From the NCBI GenBank assembly GCA_013399305.1, contig VXAI01000116.1, positions 2,115,077 to 2,179,076 on the forward strand: 64,000 nt of DNA, read 5' to 3'. Below the pieces are notes generated by a model that did no database searches, was not told where the DNA came from, and saw only the letters and a list, made by a program, of their open reading frames with translations. Shown here in pieces: positions 36,691 to 51,000 of this stretch (the stretch's first letter is position 1; each line of letters begins with the position of its first letter). A program made the position numbers and the translations under genes. The DNA comes from Rostratula benghalensis. Taxonomy: Eukaryota; Chordata; Aves; Charadriiformes; Rostratulidae.

Positions 36691-39600
36691 ATCATTCATA
36701 ATTATTGTATCAGCATTTAAACAGAATGTTAAGCAGGAGAGTAAAGCACAAGGCATTTGTCCCCATTTCGCTAATGGAGTATCTGAAGCTCAAGAATATG
36801 GCATGACTTCTCCAAGATTCCTGGATAAGTCAGTGGCAAAGAGCTATGTGACTGCAGAAAACAAAAGGTTGTTCTCTTTTCTCCTTATTGGAAAACTTCA
36901 AATTGGTGACTCAGGCACATGTGGCTGGAGGATAAAAGAACCAACCTAGTCACTGGGGTACCAGTCTGGATCTGTGTGCCTTTGGGACTGTGTTAATCCA
37001 TTTGTGGATCTGTCAGCACACTGTTGTCTGGAACAGAAGTTATTTCTGCAGTAGGCCAGCCCCCTAAGAAGGCAGGCTTGCAGATTACTGCTGCCAGATG
37101 CTTTTCAAGGCATGGATAGTTAATCCTTCATTAGAGGAGAAATCAAGTTCTTTTGTGTAAATTAAGTTTATTTACCCTGCATATACAGAACAGATGAATC
37201 AAACAGGCCATTTCCTCTCAGAAGCATTAAACCTAATGCTCTGGGAGTGATTCAGCATGAAAAGTGAGTCATCAGAGACTGCAAAGAGAGAAAAATTGTG
37301 GCAGAAAACAAACTCCCCTGCTACAGCTGACTTGATCAGAAAGTCCTTCCTATAACAAGGCAGCACATCATTTCTCACAGGTTGACTAGCAGGTATACAT
37401 GAAGGACTTTTTCTCAAGTGTTGTCCCTGAAGCATCACATAGGTTTTCCAAAGGTGAGGTTTGACTTGGCTCACTGGGGTGTGGCAGCCTGGCCACAGCA
37501 AGCACGGATCTCAGTACAGCCCCGTTCTTGTATTATGTACCCTGCTTCCCAGGGGGAGATTTTTAGCCTGGTTTGAGTAGCTTCCTCCCATTGCTGGTCA
37601 CTTCTTTCTCCATCTGTGGGTACTGTAGCAGCTTCAAAACCATAAGCTGCAGAGTAATGTGGCTTCTTGTCTTTTTCGACAAGACACCAGAGAGTGTCCT
37701 TTGGTCATTCAGCTCACTTCTCATGTCATTTTTGCATTTTGAACAAGTCATTGCTGTTGAACATTCAAAGCAACTTTTATCAATAATATTTTCTTGACAG
37801 CTTTGAAAGTGACAGGGGGAGCATGCTTGCAAACAAAGCACTGCTCTAGAGGTTAGATCATGCTGCTTTTCCTGGAGCTGTGCAATAGATTATTTTTTCT
37901 TCTGTAAAGTTTTGAACAAATTATTTACCTTTTAGGTACTTCTATTATTTTATTCAGAATTTAACGATGCTATATTTCTGACCATAGAGATGTTTTGAAG
38001 ATTAATTCTTTGAAGGGAAGTGAAAATTGTACTTCAAGCGCAACACATGGTTAGGTCTCATCTAAATATCATCATTCAAATATTTTTAATTTACTCTCTT
38101 TCATTTTTCATTTTGAAAAACTAAGCAGATACTGGTACATAGGAAAGCACTTTTCCTCCTACATTTCCCAGCACTGAGCAGCCCTTCAGAAAAGGGTTCA
38201 ATGAGACTGGTTGCACGTGATCTCCATGTAGGAGCTGGGGGACCCCCAAACTGCAGCCATTCCCACAGGCTGCTCTAAGGTCACTGTACTGCCTGCCATT
38301 GTTGGCTTTGGGCTAGGTAGCAAACTTAGAATTTAGCTCTGTGTGAGTGCATAAAGCAGTGCTAAGCTGAATGTTTTGTTTTTGAAAGAAAACTGCAAGG
38401 GAGGAAATGATTTCGAACTGAGGTCTCATTATATTGTGCTGACAGATTGACCACAGCATCCAGTAAAACCTGAGGTTGTTCTGTGGCACGTGGGAGCCAC
38501 AACTCAGCTTTCATTATGACAGGGAGCTTCTCTATGTCTGGCAGCTGCTGACTATACTGTAAAATACAAATTCTGCTCAGCTCTTGGGGAGGGCAGCTGT
38601 GCCACTGCATTGTGTGGTGTGTGTCACTTAAGAACACCCTGCTCTTGAGGGCAGCCTCTCTCTCTCCCCGTGGTGAGTGCCTTGGTGCACTTCAGAAGGG
38701 CTCAGCAGTTCAGCTTGAATACTCATGAGAGAGTTTGTGTTCCTATCAGAAAACTTAATTTCTAGAAATTACATGGGAAACCTTACAAGAGGTCTCTCAC
38801 AATCTTTCTGATACTTGCCAGTTGAAGCTGTGCCACTGATACTGAGAGAGTCTAAGACACCAGAGTCACAGACAGTTCCAGAGAATAGGTCAGGTTTTGG
38901 CAACTCCTATGCACAGCATGCTGTGCCATCCTGGAGTTCCCACTATGTTTGGAATAGGAGGTCGTGGTGATGAATTTAGTCATCTTATTGGCAAATATTT
39001 ATCTCTTACTGACTTCTATCTTATAATATATTTTTTATTTCTGTTCTTATAAAACTATCTTCTGCCATATATGCTGCATGCTTTAGGCACAGGTGCTTGC
39101 TGTGTCTGTCTTCAGCACACATATAAAAAAAGGATAACCTATAACCTCCATATGGAAATAACCATTATGAATCATAACCTGTTAACGAGTAACCCTTTTT
39201 TGAATTTATAATCTTAGTATAAGCATAAGACAGAATTTTAAGGAATCCATTCAATGAACATAACTTAATATTCAATAGTTTTGTAGCTTTTAACATTCCT
39301 AGAGAATCTTATTAAACTTCAGGGAAATATTTTTGGATACCTTCCAACTAACATTACCATGCTCTTCTATTATTCCATGAGGCCATCAGAAAGTTTTACT
39401 AACTTTTATATAGTGGCCTCAGGTTACAGTGCATGTGGTAGTTACAAACTGTAAATTTTTCAAAGGAACTGATGGCTGTTGAATTCCTGTCTCCTGTTTT
39501 GTCCGCAGCAGCTATTTGCATCTCATTGTTAGGTCCTTATCCAAGCTTATAATTTTTTCCTGGGTCATGCTTTGTGCTTCTTGACCGGGAGAGTGATGAC

Positions 39601-40565
39601 CTGAAGGATAAATGTTGTCTCTTCAATATTAGCCAGTGTTTGCTGACTGTGTGGCTTTGTTGGTTAATAAACTGCCAGTGTCCAGGTTGTCACTGATGGA
39701 TTTTTTGTTGCCATTTCCATTGTCAGAGTTTGAATCCTTCCACTGTTGTACAGAAATTTGCCAAAATTAATTTGCTGAAATCAGAAATGCCTACTGCTTA
39801 CCTCTTATGTTTGTCATGCACTGTCATGATTTTATTACATGAAGTTTTTTTTTCCTAGCAAGTGTCTTGAGTAACTTTTTCTGCTTAATTACAAAATATT
39901 TACTTTGTACTTTTACTGATATTTCTTAGTAAGTGGTTTGTAGATATTTCAAGGATATGTTTTCAAAGATCAGCCATTTAAGAAATGCTAATACCTCTTT
40001 GAGTTGTTACAATCATACACCTGTGTATGTCTAAAAGTTGTTATGCAGTCCAGAATAGCCCAGGGAACAAGGTGCTAACATTCACATGTAGAAATGGAGC
40101 CTTAAAGCATGTGTGTGCACACAGGAACATATGCACATCCATGAAATTAAAAAGCCAATGCAAGTGGTATCTCCACAGCGTGATTCATCTTATCCTAAAA
40201 GAGGCTCCAAAGATAGCTCATGTGTATCACACTGTGGCAGTCAGTCCTGCCATAAAAAGAGTATATAGTGACTAGTTCAGATTTAATCATCCAACTGCTT
40301 TCTTAAAGTGTATCATAGGCGCACATCTGTGAGTTGTTCCCATATCAAATTAGGATCTGGGGGCAAAACTGCTGGTATAAGGAGTTGAAGCTCATGGGTT
40401 TGCACTGGTCCTGAAACCACTTAAGACTATGACTAGCTGAGGCTAAAATCTTTGATGGGCTCTCTCTGACTAGCCTGTTGATTTACTTGTGAGTGAGAAG
40501 ACACAAGAAAGAATAAACAAACTTCCTTTAAGGTAACAGCTACTGTTAGAGTTATACATATTCTG
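36691..40565. other. Intronic sequence, nothing recognised
   Basis: AT-leaning, especially 38.9-39.4 kb; no repeats or exon-like signals recognised. Confidence 0.55.
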
Positions 40566-40588
40566 CCCCCCCCCTGCCCCCCCCCCCT
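40566..40588. repeat. C-rich homopolymer tract
   Basis: A C9 run, then TG, then a C11 run. This will be prone to sequencing and length error. Confidence 0.9.
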
Positions 40589-40699
40589 CTTGCCACATCT
40601 GCCTGATGGAGAATATCAATGTCTGCTGCTTCCTCATTTGTACATTCCTTAAGTGTTGTTTAATTTCTTGAGACTGAAGAATTCCTGGTGATTCACAGC

Positions 40700-41765
40700 T
40701 AAACTGAGGAAGCGTGGTCTGGACAATTGGGTAGCAAGGTGGATTGTGATCTGGCTGAAGGAAAGAAGCCAGAGAGTTGTGCTCAATGGGACAGAGTCTA
40801 GTTGGAGGCCAGTATCTACTGGAGTCCCTCAAGAACCAGTACTGGGACCAGTACTATTCAATATATTCGTCAATGACTTGGATGGGGAAATAGAGTGCAC
40901 TATCAGCGAGTTTGCTGATGACACCAAACTGTGAGGAGTGGCTGATACGCCAGAAGGCTGTGCTGCCATCCAGTGAGACCTGGACAGGCTGGAGAGTTGG
41001 GCTTAATGAAATATTACAAGGGAAAGTGTAGAGTCCTACATCTGGGCAAGAACAAATTCCAGGTACAGGTTGGGAACTGTACTGTTGGAGAGCAGTGTAG
41101 GGAAAAGGGACCTGGGGGTCCTGGTGGGCAGCAGGATGACCATGAGCCAGCACCATGCCCTTGTGGCCAAGAAGGCCAATGGCATCCTGAGGTGTATTAG
41201 AAGGGGGGTGGTCAGTAGGTCCAGAGAGCTCCTCCTTTCCCTCTACTCTGCCCTGGTGAGACCCCATCTGGAATACTGTGTCCAGTTCTGGGCCCCTCAG
41301 TTCAAGAAGGACAGGGAACTGCTTGACAGAGTCCAGGCCAGAGCTACAAAGATGATGAAGAGAGTGGAGCATCTCCCATATGAGGAAAGGCTGAAGGAGC
41401 TGGGTCTCTTTAGCTTGGAGAAGAGGAGACTGAGGGGTGACCTCAGGAATGTTTATAAATATGTAAAGGAGGATGGAGGTAGGCTCTTCTCAGTGATGGC
41501 AAATGATAGGACAAGGAGCAATGGGTACAGGCTGGAACATAGGAGGTTCCACATAAATATAAGGAAAAACTTCACAGTGAGGGTGAGGGAGCACTGGAAG
41601 GGGCTGCCCAGAGAGGTTGTGGAGTCTCCTTTTCTGGAGACGTTCAAAACCCACCTGGACACATTCCTGTGTGACCTGATCTAGGTGTTCCTGCTCTGGC
41701 AGGGGGATTGGACTGGATGAGCTTTCAAGGTCCCTTCCAGTCCCTGATATTCTGTGATTCTGTGA
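40700..41765 (+). mobile_element. CR1 LINE, 5'-truncated, best-preserved copy
   Basis: It begins near GCGTGGTCTGGACAATTGGG and contains the reverse transcriptase C-terminal half: [27 protein letters not shown] with the catalytic-type DD pair, and then a 205-codon open stretch (41070-41684) to [19 protein letters not shown]. It stops in frame at 40932-40934 and carries small deletions around 40980-41070, so it is inactive. The 3' end is GATATTCTGTGATTCTGTGA with two octamers. It is the longest clean CR1 in the window and closely resembles the insert at 14932-15258. Confidence 0.95.
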
Positions 41766-44700
41766 ATTCTTCTAAGGAGTGGACCCATGGTGAGCATTTC
41801 CCATGTTGTGCGTGCTATTGCCAAACTGTTTTTGAGTTTGTTACTGTTATCAGGGTTTCTGTGGATTTCTTCTGTGGGAAGTTGACCAAGTGTAAACATA
41901 GAGGGAAGGAGGGGCCATCTTCACCTATCAGAGACAGATCTGTGATTGGCAGAAGTCTCACCTCATTGGTAGTCCTCATCAGTGTTTCAAAGAAATGGCA
42001 AGTAGACACAAGACAATCTTTTCTCTGTACAACGTCTGTCTGTGAAAAAAGTATAGACTTGCACAAATTAGAAGTAAATACGTTCTGGGATCATTCTGTG
42101 CTCATCCATGAAAAGGGAAAATGTGGACTGTATTATCAACATGTATCTGTCTATGGCATATCTGTAATAACACAAAACTGAAATGAGGTTTCTTCTCATC
42201 CTTAGTGTGATCTGCTCTATTGCAAGGTGTGGGGATTTACAGAACACTAGGCACTCTGTGCTCTGCAAATAACTGGTGTTTGATTGCTCTTTCTTGAGGA
42301 AAGCTGCACTGGAATTAGAAATTTCAGAGCTATTTAAAGGACTAGAGCGTTAAGCTGGTAATTTATTAAGTGGCACACTTTGGTCTGACTTAATAGTGAG
42401 CTGATATCCCAAAACGGAGGGGAGGAGAGGCACAGTGTTCCTGGAGATGGTTGATATCAGATAAGAGGCATAACAAATGTCTTGAACTGATGACTAAAAT
42501 CTGCTACTTTAGATAAGCAAGATTGTCATATGCTGAGACTCAGCTCTGTGTTAGGTAGTTGTCTTCTGCATATGTCAATTAGCCCACAGGCTTTATTGAA
42601 TAACTTATTACTGATTTATTTTCTAAACTGCTAAAACATGACTTTGCATTATTAAAAAATGATGTGACGTGTATGCATAAATATACTTGCTCAGTGGATA
42701 TTTGCATCCTCTCAGGCTTGTATCTGTGCCACAAAGAGCCATTATTTTTATCTGTGATCCAATTTGAAGTAAGATATGAGCTGAAATAAATGGTTGCTCT
42801 CTGGAGAAATTAATTATCTCTATGTTTGGGGTGTAGCTCAGTGCAGACTGGAAAGCACCATGCCAGAAGTTGGGAGAGTATGGTTAGGTTCTACTGGAGA
42901 AGGGAAACTGCTTTTCTTGGTAGCTGTTGGAAACACAGTATCTTTTCTGTGTGCTTATAAAATGGTTGTCTATAAAATTAGGAGAAATACAACATCTTCT
43001 GTGTTTGGCAGATCAGTTTTGTTACCTGGTAAGTAATAAATAATAGTATTGTCTGCCTGTTTGCATGCAGCAATGGTCATAGGCCACTGTACTAGACAAA
43101 ATTTCAAAGTCTGGGTCAAGTTATGGCTTGGCCACAATTCCCTGTTCCGGGATACCAGATGGTTACCTCCTGTGCAAAGCTTTTCATTTTGGCTGGTGTC
43201 TTTCTAAAGAAGTATTGCAAGAATTTAGCTGTTCAACTTTAGTTTTGTACTGAGTTAATTCCCCACTCCCTCGTTGTGTTGTGCACACAAGAGCATGTTT
43301 AGACTGATAAAAGAGCATCTTGATTTGTACCTGCTGAAGGGTCAGTATATTCCATACTCATGAGGAATAGATTGCTTAATGAGTAGATGCTGAGAGCTGA
43401 AACGAACATGTGCTTTGGATGTTGTTCTGGTTAGAATGTTAGACAACCTAGGTCTGGCATCTCATATGTTAGCTTTGCAGCCTAAAGGTCACATGCCAAT
43501 GCATATAAATAAATCTTCCCAGTCCTTGGGTGAATTTATGCTTGAGGGCTTCTGTTTAGGTATGGACCCTTCCTTAAAATCATCGCAAGTTTTAATTTCC
43601 TGCTGAGTCAAATGCCATACAGGTATGTGCTGTAGAACTCATCTTTCAAGTTGAGTCTTTGTATTTCAGTGCAACTTACGATGTGAGACCAAAAAAAATG
43701 AAAGAATTTGGTAGTACAAGGTAGCCATCTCTCCAGCAGCAACAGCACCCACGATCTTGTTTTTTACCAAAACAGAGTCCTTGCAGTTTGCTTCTTCTAA
43801 AGCATCTTTCTACATTGTTGACTATGTCTAGCATGTGACTTTTTCCCCTTTCTCCTTAGAAGGAGACATGGATATATGTTTGCAGAGACTTTATCTAAAA
43901 TAAACTTGCAGGCTAGCCAAATTTCAAGTAACATGATAGTCATTTTGGGTGTCCAACTTGAAAGTTTCTTATTGTCCCATCACAGGAATGCAGTAATATA
44001 GGTGTGTCACACAGGTCAGAGAAAATAATCTTGCTATAATAATTTGTATTTATGCTCTTCTCTCAGAGTAAATCAGTTACAACAGTTAACAGTGAAATCA
44101 TCCACTAAGTCGTGCATCACCGCTAATGTTTGACATCGTGACCCTCGTGGTCTTTCCCTCTTGGCAAGTTATATGACAAACTGTATTTTTTCTCCAGATT
44201 TTAATTGTTAGTGGAAGCAGCAAGTAAAATAATAATTTCAGGGGATGAGAACTGATAAATTTGAGAAATTGTCTGTATATTCTGCAGCAGAGTTCCAACA
44301 ATCAGATGGCAGCCAGTGGGCAGATGAAGCAGTTAAATGTGGAGCCTTTTCTGGAGTTCTGCCCTTCCCATTTCTAATGACTAGAAATAGACATAACAGT
44401 ATATTAAAAGGGTTTCAATTTCTTAGTGAAGCCTTCCTATTAAAGGCAATAGGTCTTCTCCATGAAACTCCTCAGTGCCGAGGATGTTTGGCAGGTGATT
44501 GATCAACCTCTGTTTGCCTGGAGGTCATTTGCATTCCTCCTTAAAATCACTTACCCTATACTTACAGCATCAAATACAAGCCTTTGCAGTAAATAGCTGG
44601 GTAAAATGTTGTGCCACAGAACTGAGTCAGGGCTGCAGCAATCCACTCCTCTTGGTTATTGCAATTCAGATGCAGAAATGACATCACCTGATGTGAAGAT

Positions 44701-47700
44701 AGTAGAAATGAAGCAGTAAAACATTGGAGTATCACGGGTCCTTGAAAACCCATGTTCTCTCTATGTTGTTTCTTCTGGGAGGTCACAAGCAAGTTCTGCC
44801 GTCAGTCAGAATCCAAGCTATAGTTCAGAAAGCAAATCCATCTTGTGTCTGTCCCCAGGAAACTATTGACCAATGTCAGAAGAATGGGATAAGAAAAGTC
44901 ACAAACTTAGACTTAGTCTTCTTTCTTTGTCAAAAAAAAAAAAAAAGAAGGCCTCGGCAGTTTGATTTTTCATCTTTCTCGTGTACAAGTTTTACCTAAA
45001 AAAGAGTATGTTTTTAATAGTTTATGGCATTAGGCAAGACTCTGCTTTATTTTTATTTTCTTGAACTCATAATTTCAGAGGAAAGCTCTTTATATTGAAG
45101 ATTTGGAAATAGGGTGCTGTACATGTACATAAGCCATTTTTTTTCTATACTGGCTCAATATTGTGTGTCTCAAACCTTAGTGGTAATGAAGGACATAGAG
45201 GAGTGGATTTCTTATGGCCAGTCTCTGGCTTTTTGTTTATTTATGTTTTCCATATCTTACTATTAGAAAAGCCTGTGTGAGATTCCATTGCAAGAGACAA
45301 ACAGTGAGAAGCCTTCTTGAGAAGTGATACTGAGTACGTCTCTTATGGCTCCGCCAAATAATTTCTCTGCTTCCCTGAACTAAATGTAATAGTTTGTCAA
45401 GACCAGGTAAAACTGCTTTGTCAGAATGTTTGCTAAGTTTCATTTTAGTAACATATGAGTATTTAGGATGTTTGCACTCAACTGCGCTGAAGCAATTTCT
45501 TTTCTTTAAAAGTAAAAATTGCATACTGTAAATCTGTTTTTTTTTCCCTTCTGAGTTCACTGCTAGTCTTCATCCTACAAGCAAAAGACTGTGATTTCAA
45601 TCCAGTTAGTATGGCTGAAAAAAAATGTAGAAAAATCCTTCTTTGATGTTGTGTGGTTTTTACAGAACTTCAACATGAATAAGAAAATGGAATCATTAAT
45701 GCACGCAAAAATGTTACCAGCAAGTCTAAAAACAGCTGAAATTCGCAACAGTAGAACAGCAAGCATGACAGTTCAGACAGCATCTTATATCACAACAATG
45801 TTCACAACATTGAAAAAGTCTGGAAAGCTGAAGACTATCAACAGCAGTGCAAAAGAATCAGGTTTCTGATTTCTGCATGGTACTGATTAACTGGGAAGGC
45901 AGTGATGTCTGCTGCTGCTCAGGAGCTGGTGAAGTGTAGAGCTGTGATGAAGTCCACACAGCTTGATGGCCTTTTAATACAACCTGTAAATAAAATGTTC
46001 TGGGTGGTGTGTGCCTTGCTCAAAGAGAGAGATGAGATGTTTTTTTCAAGTGGGAATGGCACTAGGGAAGGGCAAGTTATGTAAGTTAATTGTGCTGGCA
46101 CCAGCGTCTTAGCGACAGGGTAGGATAGGAGGAACAGACTGCACGAAATAGGTACCATTTGGGAACTGTGTCTGAGGATGAGGGGGATAACTGTGGAATC
46201 TGTTTGAAGCATAGCAGAAGTTCAAACTATGAATAAAGGAAGGGAAGCAAAAGTAGGGGAGAGAAAGACATACCTGAAAAAGATAAAACGCTGTGAAAAA
46301 AATAAGAGTACAAGGGATGATTTGAATTCACATCTCTGTCTTCCTCTTTTATGATACCTTTCTAACACAATTATGACTGCTGATGAGCAAGAATCACAGT
46401 TTTTTTCTCAAGTACTTAAGCAATCATTATTAGATTGCTAATATTTAGTGCATTATTACCAAAGTTTTGGTAGCTGTGCATTACACAAAGTGCCTAAATA
46501 TGGCACTGATTATAAAATCAGCTTTTATTGTGCAAGACAAACTTAGTTTTGTAGACAGAGGAAAGCTACCTGTGCAGAGTATTTGTTGTGTTACGCGCGA
46601 GTGCATTTCCTGAGCTTGATTTCAAGCATCCAACAGCAGCTGGCTCAGAGCTTCATGAAAAGAACTCTTCCTGTTGAAAAAGCCCTGCTGTCTTCCAGGC
46701 ATTCTGCAATGGGGAAATTGTGACAGAGCGCAATGTCCACTGGAGAATGCACTTGTGTTATCAGTCTCTTGCCATTTAGCACTTAAATTAGGCTGCAATC
46801 TTTATGCTGAAAAGCTAATATGCCCATCAACCAGTATGCCCTTAGTGCAGAAAACTGCTATTCAAGATTATTAATGCAAAAGTCCATCTTGGATACTAGC
46901 AGCAGAAAATTACATTTGTACTGAAGTATTCTAAAAGCAGTATCTTTATTACTGACTTGTTGCAATTACTTAACTCCCCTCTTCAGGAAAATGTGTTAGT
47001 TCTTCGTGAAGAAAGAATTAAGTAGTGCACCCAATACAGTTTGCTAGTAAAACAGTGGTGAGTTTGATAACTCTGTATTTCAAAGCTGAGGCTTTGCAGT
47101 AGTGGTGGTGTGAGTAACTTAAAACACATGGGTGATATAAGTGTATCTTCCAGCCATCCCGGCATTGAGCCAAACAAGAGCAGAGACAGTCCTGGGTAAA
47201 AGAATTGAAATTGTAATTTGTATCTTCCTCAGCACAGTATATTATTTGTCATCAAGACAACTACATGGTGATGAACTGGATCTGCCACCTGCTCTGGGTT
47301 TAACAAAACAACATAGGGCATTTTTCAAATTCTGCGGAACGCCTTTTGTAAACGCCTAGGAGTTAAATGGTAGCCCCTCATGTTGTAACATGCAGCCACC
47401 TAGATGGATTTATCTGTCTAAAGATCTGTGGAAAATGACCCAACATATTATTTTACCTAATATTGATCAGACTTTTAAAGTACATATTAGTTTCTTCTTA
47501 ATATCTTTACGATCTTTGGGAACTGGTTTGCCATATATCACATAATAGGGCCATAACAAAAGTTCCATACCATACTATAATAGCAGTTCCTTGTTTCAAT
47601 TAGCAGTATGTCTCTTTCTTTTCTTTTCTTTTTTCATTTTTATATGTATGTGAAATGTTTCAGCTTCTCTTCCACCATCTTTTATGACAGGGTACTACAA

Positions 47701-47889
47701 GAAATGCTACAGTAGTGCCAATAAGGTAATTCATTAGCTTAAATCATTTTTCTAGAAACAAGTTTCTGCATTCAGTTTTGCATAAAGGTCTTCAAAATAT
47801 GGACCCTAAAATCTCAAAAATTATAAAATTATTGAATAATAAGCTAAGATGTCTGATTGCCCAAATCTCCTTGATTTTAAGCTGGATGC
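41766..47889. other. Intronic sequence, nothing recognised
   Basis: It contains an A14 run at 44931-44944 and otherwise no recognised elements. Confidence 0.55.
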
Positions 47890-48028
47890 TGTTTTGTGTG
47901 GTTTTGGGTTTGGGGGGTTTTTTTATTGTTTTTGTTTGTTTGTTTGTTTGTTTTATTTTTGTTTGTTTGTTTGTGGGGTTTTTTTGTTTGGTTTGGTTGG
48001 GGGGTTTTGGGTTTTTTGTTTTTTTTTT
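47890..48028 (+). repeat. G/T-only low-complexity tract with (GTTT)n
   Basis: About 140 bp with no C and only two A before the end, including (TTTG)n microsatellite blocks and G-runs of 3 to 6. It is similar in type to 10795-10875 and lies in the same strand orientation. Confidence 0.92.
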
Positions 48029-51000
48029 AAGATCGGGATGAAATGGTAAGAGTTGCCAGGTTGTATGTACAATTTAGTATTTGGGAAGCTCAGTGAGGGA
48101 TAAAGCAATTGGGTAGTTTAGGATTTGATTGTTTAGCAGGTGAGGAGCCTGTAACTTCCTTAGTGCAGCCTAGATTAGTGCTAGTTTTCTATTTTTGTTT
48201 ACTTCTAGGATTTCCATCACTGTTGGCTCTGATAATGTCTCTTAAATAGAGATCTCTCCAGGGTACTCTTCTATACACCAAGTTCGAGCTTTTCTCCTCA
48301 CCACTCACCTTGGTCTTAGCCTCCCTGGTTGATTTTCAGCTTTACAAAGTTCAACATCACATCTTCAGTTCATGGACATCCTTAATAATTTGTGATATAT
48401 ATATATGTTTTAGAAAATTTGTGCCATGAAAGATGTAAATAAGTTGAGTATTGTCAGAAAATATAGAAATGTTCTCTGTAGTTTCCATGGAGCATGTCTT
48501 TTATGATGAGAAGGTACAGCATATATTCTGTAACAGTCACTTCAGAATCAATGTTGAGGCTCCTGTAAATACAGAGTATTTGTCTCTGATAATCATATAG
48601 TGTGTGTTGTTCTTCCTGACATGAGCTTTTGCATGATCATTAAGTGCTTGGTTCTCCAGACTACCTTAAATTTGTAGTAAAATAAAAAGGTGGCAGTGAC
48701 TTGAACTTAGGCTATATACTCCTTCTTTCATCTAAGTGGAACTAAGAGGGTGCTATAAATTCTTGGTACAAGTTTTAATACCAGGCATATGGAGAATAAA
48801 TAAGCTTTTCATAATTATGAACAAACAAAACCCCAAAACGTCAGAAAAATGCCCCACTCCCTCAGCTATTTTCTGCAAGCTCTGTGTTATACCTGCATCA
48901 TCAAGATGTAAGTTCCCAGCCAATATGCAGAAAATAATTGTCCCTACTTGCTCTCCACTAACACATCTATGAGAAGATATGCTTGGCTGCTTAGCCAGCA
49001 GCATGTGCAGGTCAAAAATGTTCCAAGCTTCAAGTAGCTGTGTCTCTTTCTGTTCTTTGAATTGGTCACGTGAGTTGCAGCAGTTGCTAAGCCTTCAACA
49101 TAGATTATCATTTGCTATGAAGAAAGGCTTCGAAATGAGTCCCAGAACTAGCAAGACATTATAATTTCATTAAAATACAATTTCATTTTGGAGCTTGGCT
49201 CCTTTACTTTGCTGGGGAAATTTCAACCTGTATTCTGACCAAGCTTTTTGCAATTAGGTTTTCCCACTGGTCCAGTTGGAATGATCGTAAAATGTTTTAG
49301 TGCTCGAACTGGCCTAACAGTTTGAGGGCAGTTTGAAGGGCAAATTGTCCTGTATTGCCTCAATGCAGGAAGCTGAAAGACACCCACCTGCGTGTGGTTT
49401 TTGTCACACTCGGGATGTACAGGCTTCATGAGCATAGGCTTTGACTAGCAGAAGAGTTCTTATCTTACGTTAAAGTTGAGCATGATTGTATGATTTAACA
49501 GCTATGATAGACTTTAGTGATTCACTTGATGATAGGTTGTCAGTGTCAGTATATAGAAGACAGACCTGTGTGGATTTGAAGTGTCTTTTAGTAGTTCATC
49601 AATATGTCAAGTCAGACTTCTATGCTTAAAGCAGCGGTGGTTAGTGTTGAATTAATATCTTTCTTAAACAAGGAGTTTCAACAGACAAGAAAAAAAAAGG
49701 GAACAAGGTGGTTCATCATGGTCTCTGATATTCTAGTATCATCTACAACTTGCAGAGATGATTTCTGTTTAGGATATAAAGTCTCAATACAAATGCTGTA
49801 AAACGAAAGTTGATGAAGGAAATGCAGGTGTTTTTTCCAGATAAATAGATTAAATATGTCACTTAAAGTGCAGTTTATTTGCAGCATAGGGGAAAATTCA
49901 GGAACACAAAGTGTACTGGAAGAGTCATGGGTTCTACTATAACTGTTTGTGTTTTGCTTGTGAAGAAATACTAATTGAAGTCCTGATCAGGAAATACGAA
50001 TTGCCTAGTCTTACTGTACATCTGAATGGAAAGAGCGTGCCTGCTTCATTGCACACAGGGATGCCACTTATTTGTACATTGGGCTACACTTGGAAAATTT
50101 ATCTAGAACACAGATGCATACATTTTCTGAGCTGCAAACAGTTTGTATGGAATATCAGTTTTACAGAAGATCAGCTCTTCTACATTAAAGGCTGGTACAG
50201 CTATGAGGCTTCAGGAGAGGGTGATGGTGGTTAGTGCACTTATGCAGAAATGTTGTGATGGACAGGAGTAGATGGAAGAGAATTCCAGAGCATAGAACAG
50301 AACTACTTGAAAGACAAGCTACAAAAATTGGTAATATGAAAACAGGGTGCAGAAGAAAGAAAACAAAGCACTCCTCAGGCAAGAGTTTCTGAATTTTGTA
50401 TCTGAATATCAGGTCCTAAATCTTTTTGTGTAAGTCTGTGGCTTGGTTTTTTGGTGAGGTGATGAGCAGCCAAGAGTGCACTGTATGGAGATGCTTTTAG
50501 TGTGTTCATCAGAAACACTAGAAGGTAATTTTTACTATTTAGCATTTTCCTGAAAAAAAAAATAATTTAGGAAACAGATGTGGAGCATTCAAGCAGGAGG
50601 ATGTTTCTGTAGAAAACCCAGTGGGTTCTGTTGTAATCCCAGTCTGCCTTTCACTATCTTTCAGTTCTCAAGCTGAAAACAAGGGTTTCAGAAACTGTGA
50701 CCAAGAAAAATGCAGAAGGGAATAGGGAACTGTTTCCCTTGGAAGTTGGTCCCCATTTTTTTTTTTTTTTAATTGGAATCTGTATATTCTTTTGAGTTTG
50801 GTCATGACACTCTCAGCTCAGAAAAAAACAGATTAATCTTAGTTTTTAATATTCCTCCTGGGAGAAAATTATCTTTTAAACAGTTGGTATGAACTTAATC
50901 CTTTTGCATGCCATTCGCAAGAATGCTAAAAATACTGTTTGCAAGATGTCCAAGATGCTTTCATGAGTTCAGCCTGGGTGCATTCAGGTAAGAGAATGGG

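Noticed and set aside
40060..40110. A short peptide containing PGNKV that resembles the PGNKV in the missing upstream PH exon of ARHGAP24
   Set aside because: Residues on both sides do not fit the PH exon, which should be almost invariant among vertebrates, and there are no matching splice sites. Chance match.
45591..45869. 92-codon open frame with an acceptor-like TTTTTACAG inside
   Set aside because: No family resemblance, no good donor (GTTTCT follows), low-complexity Lys/Ser/Thr content, and an opposite-strand open frame over the same bases. Treated as chance.
47778..48049. Hydrophobic open frame that looks like membrane segments
   Set aside because: It is the translation of the G/T-only tract (Phe, Val, Gly, Leu, Cys codons) and not a protein.
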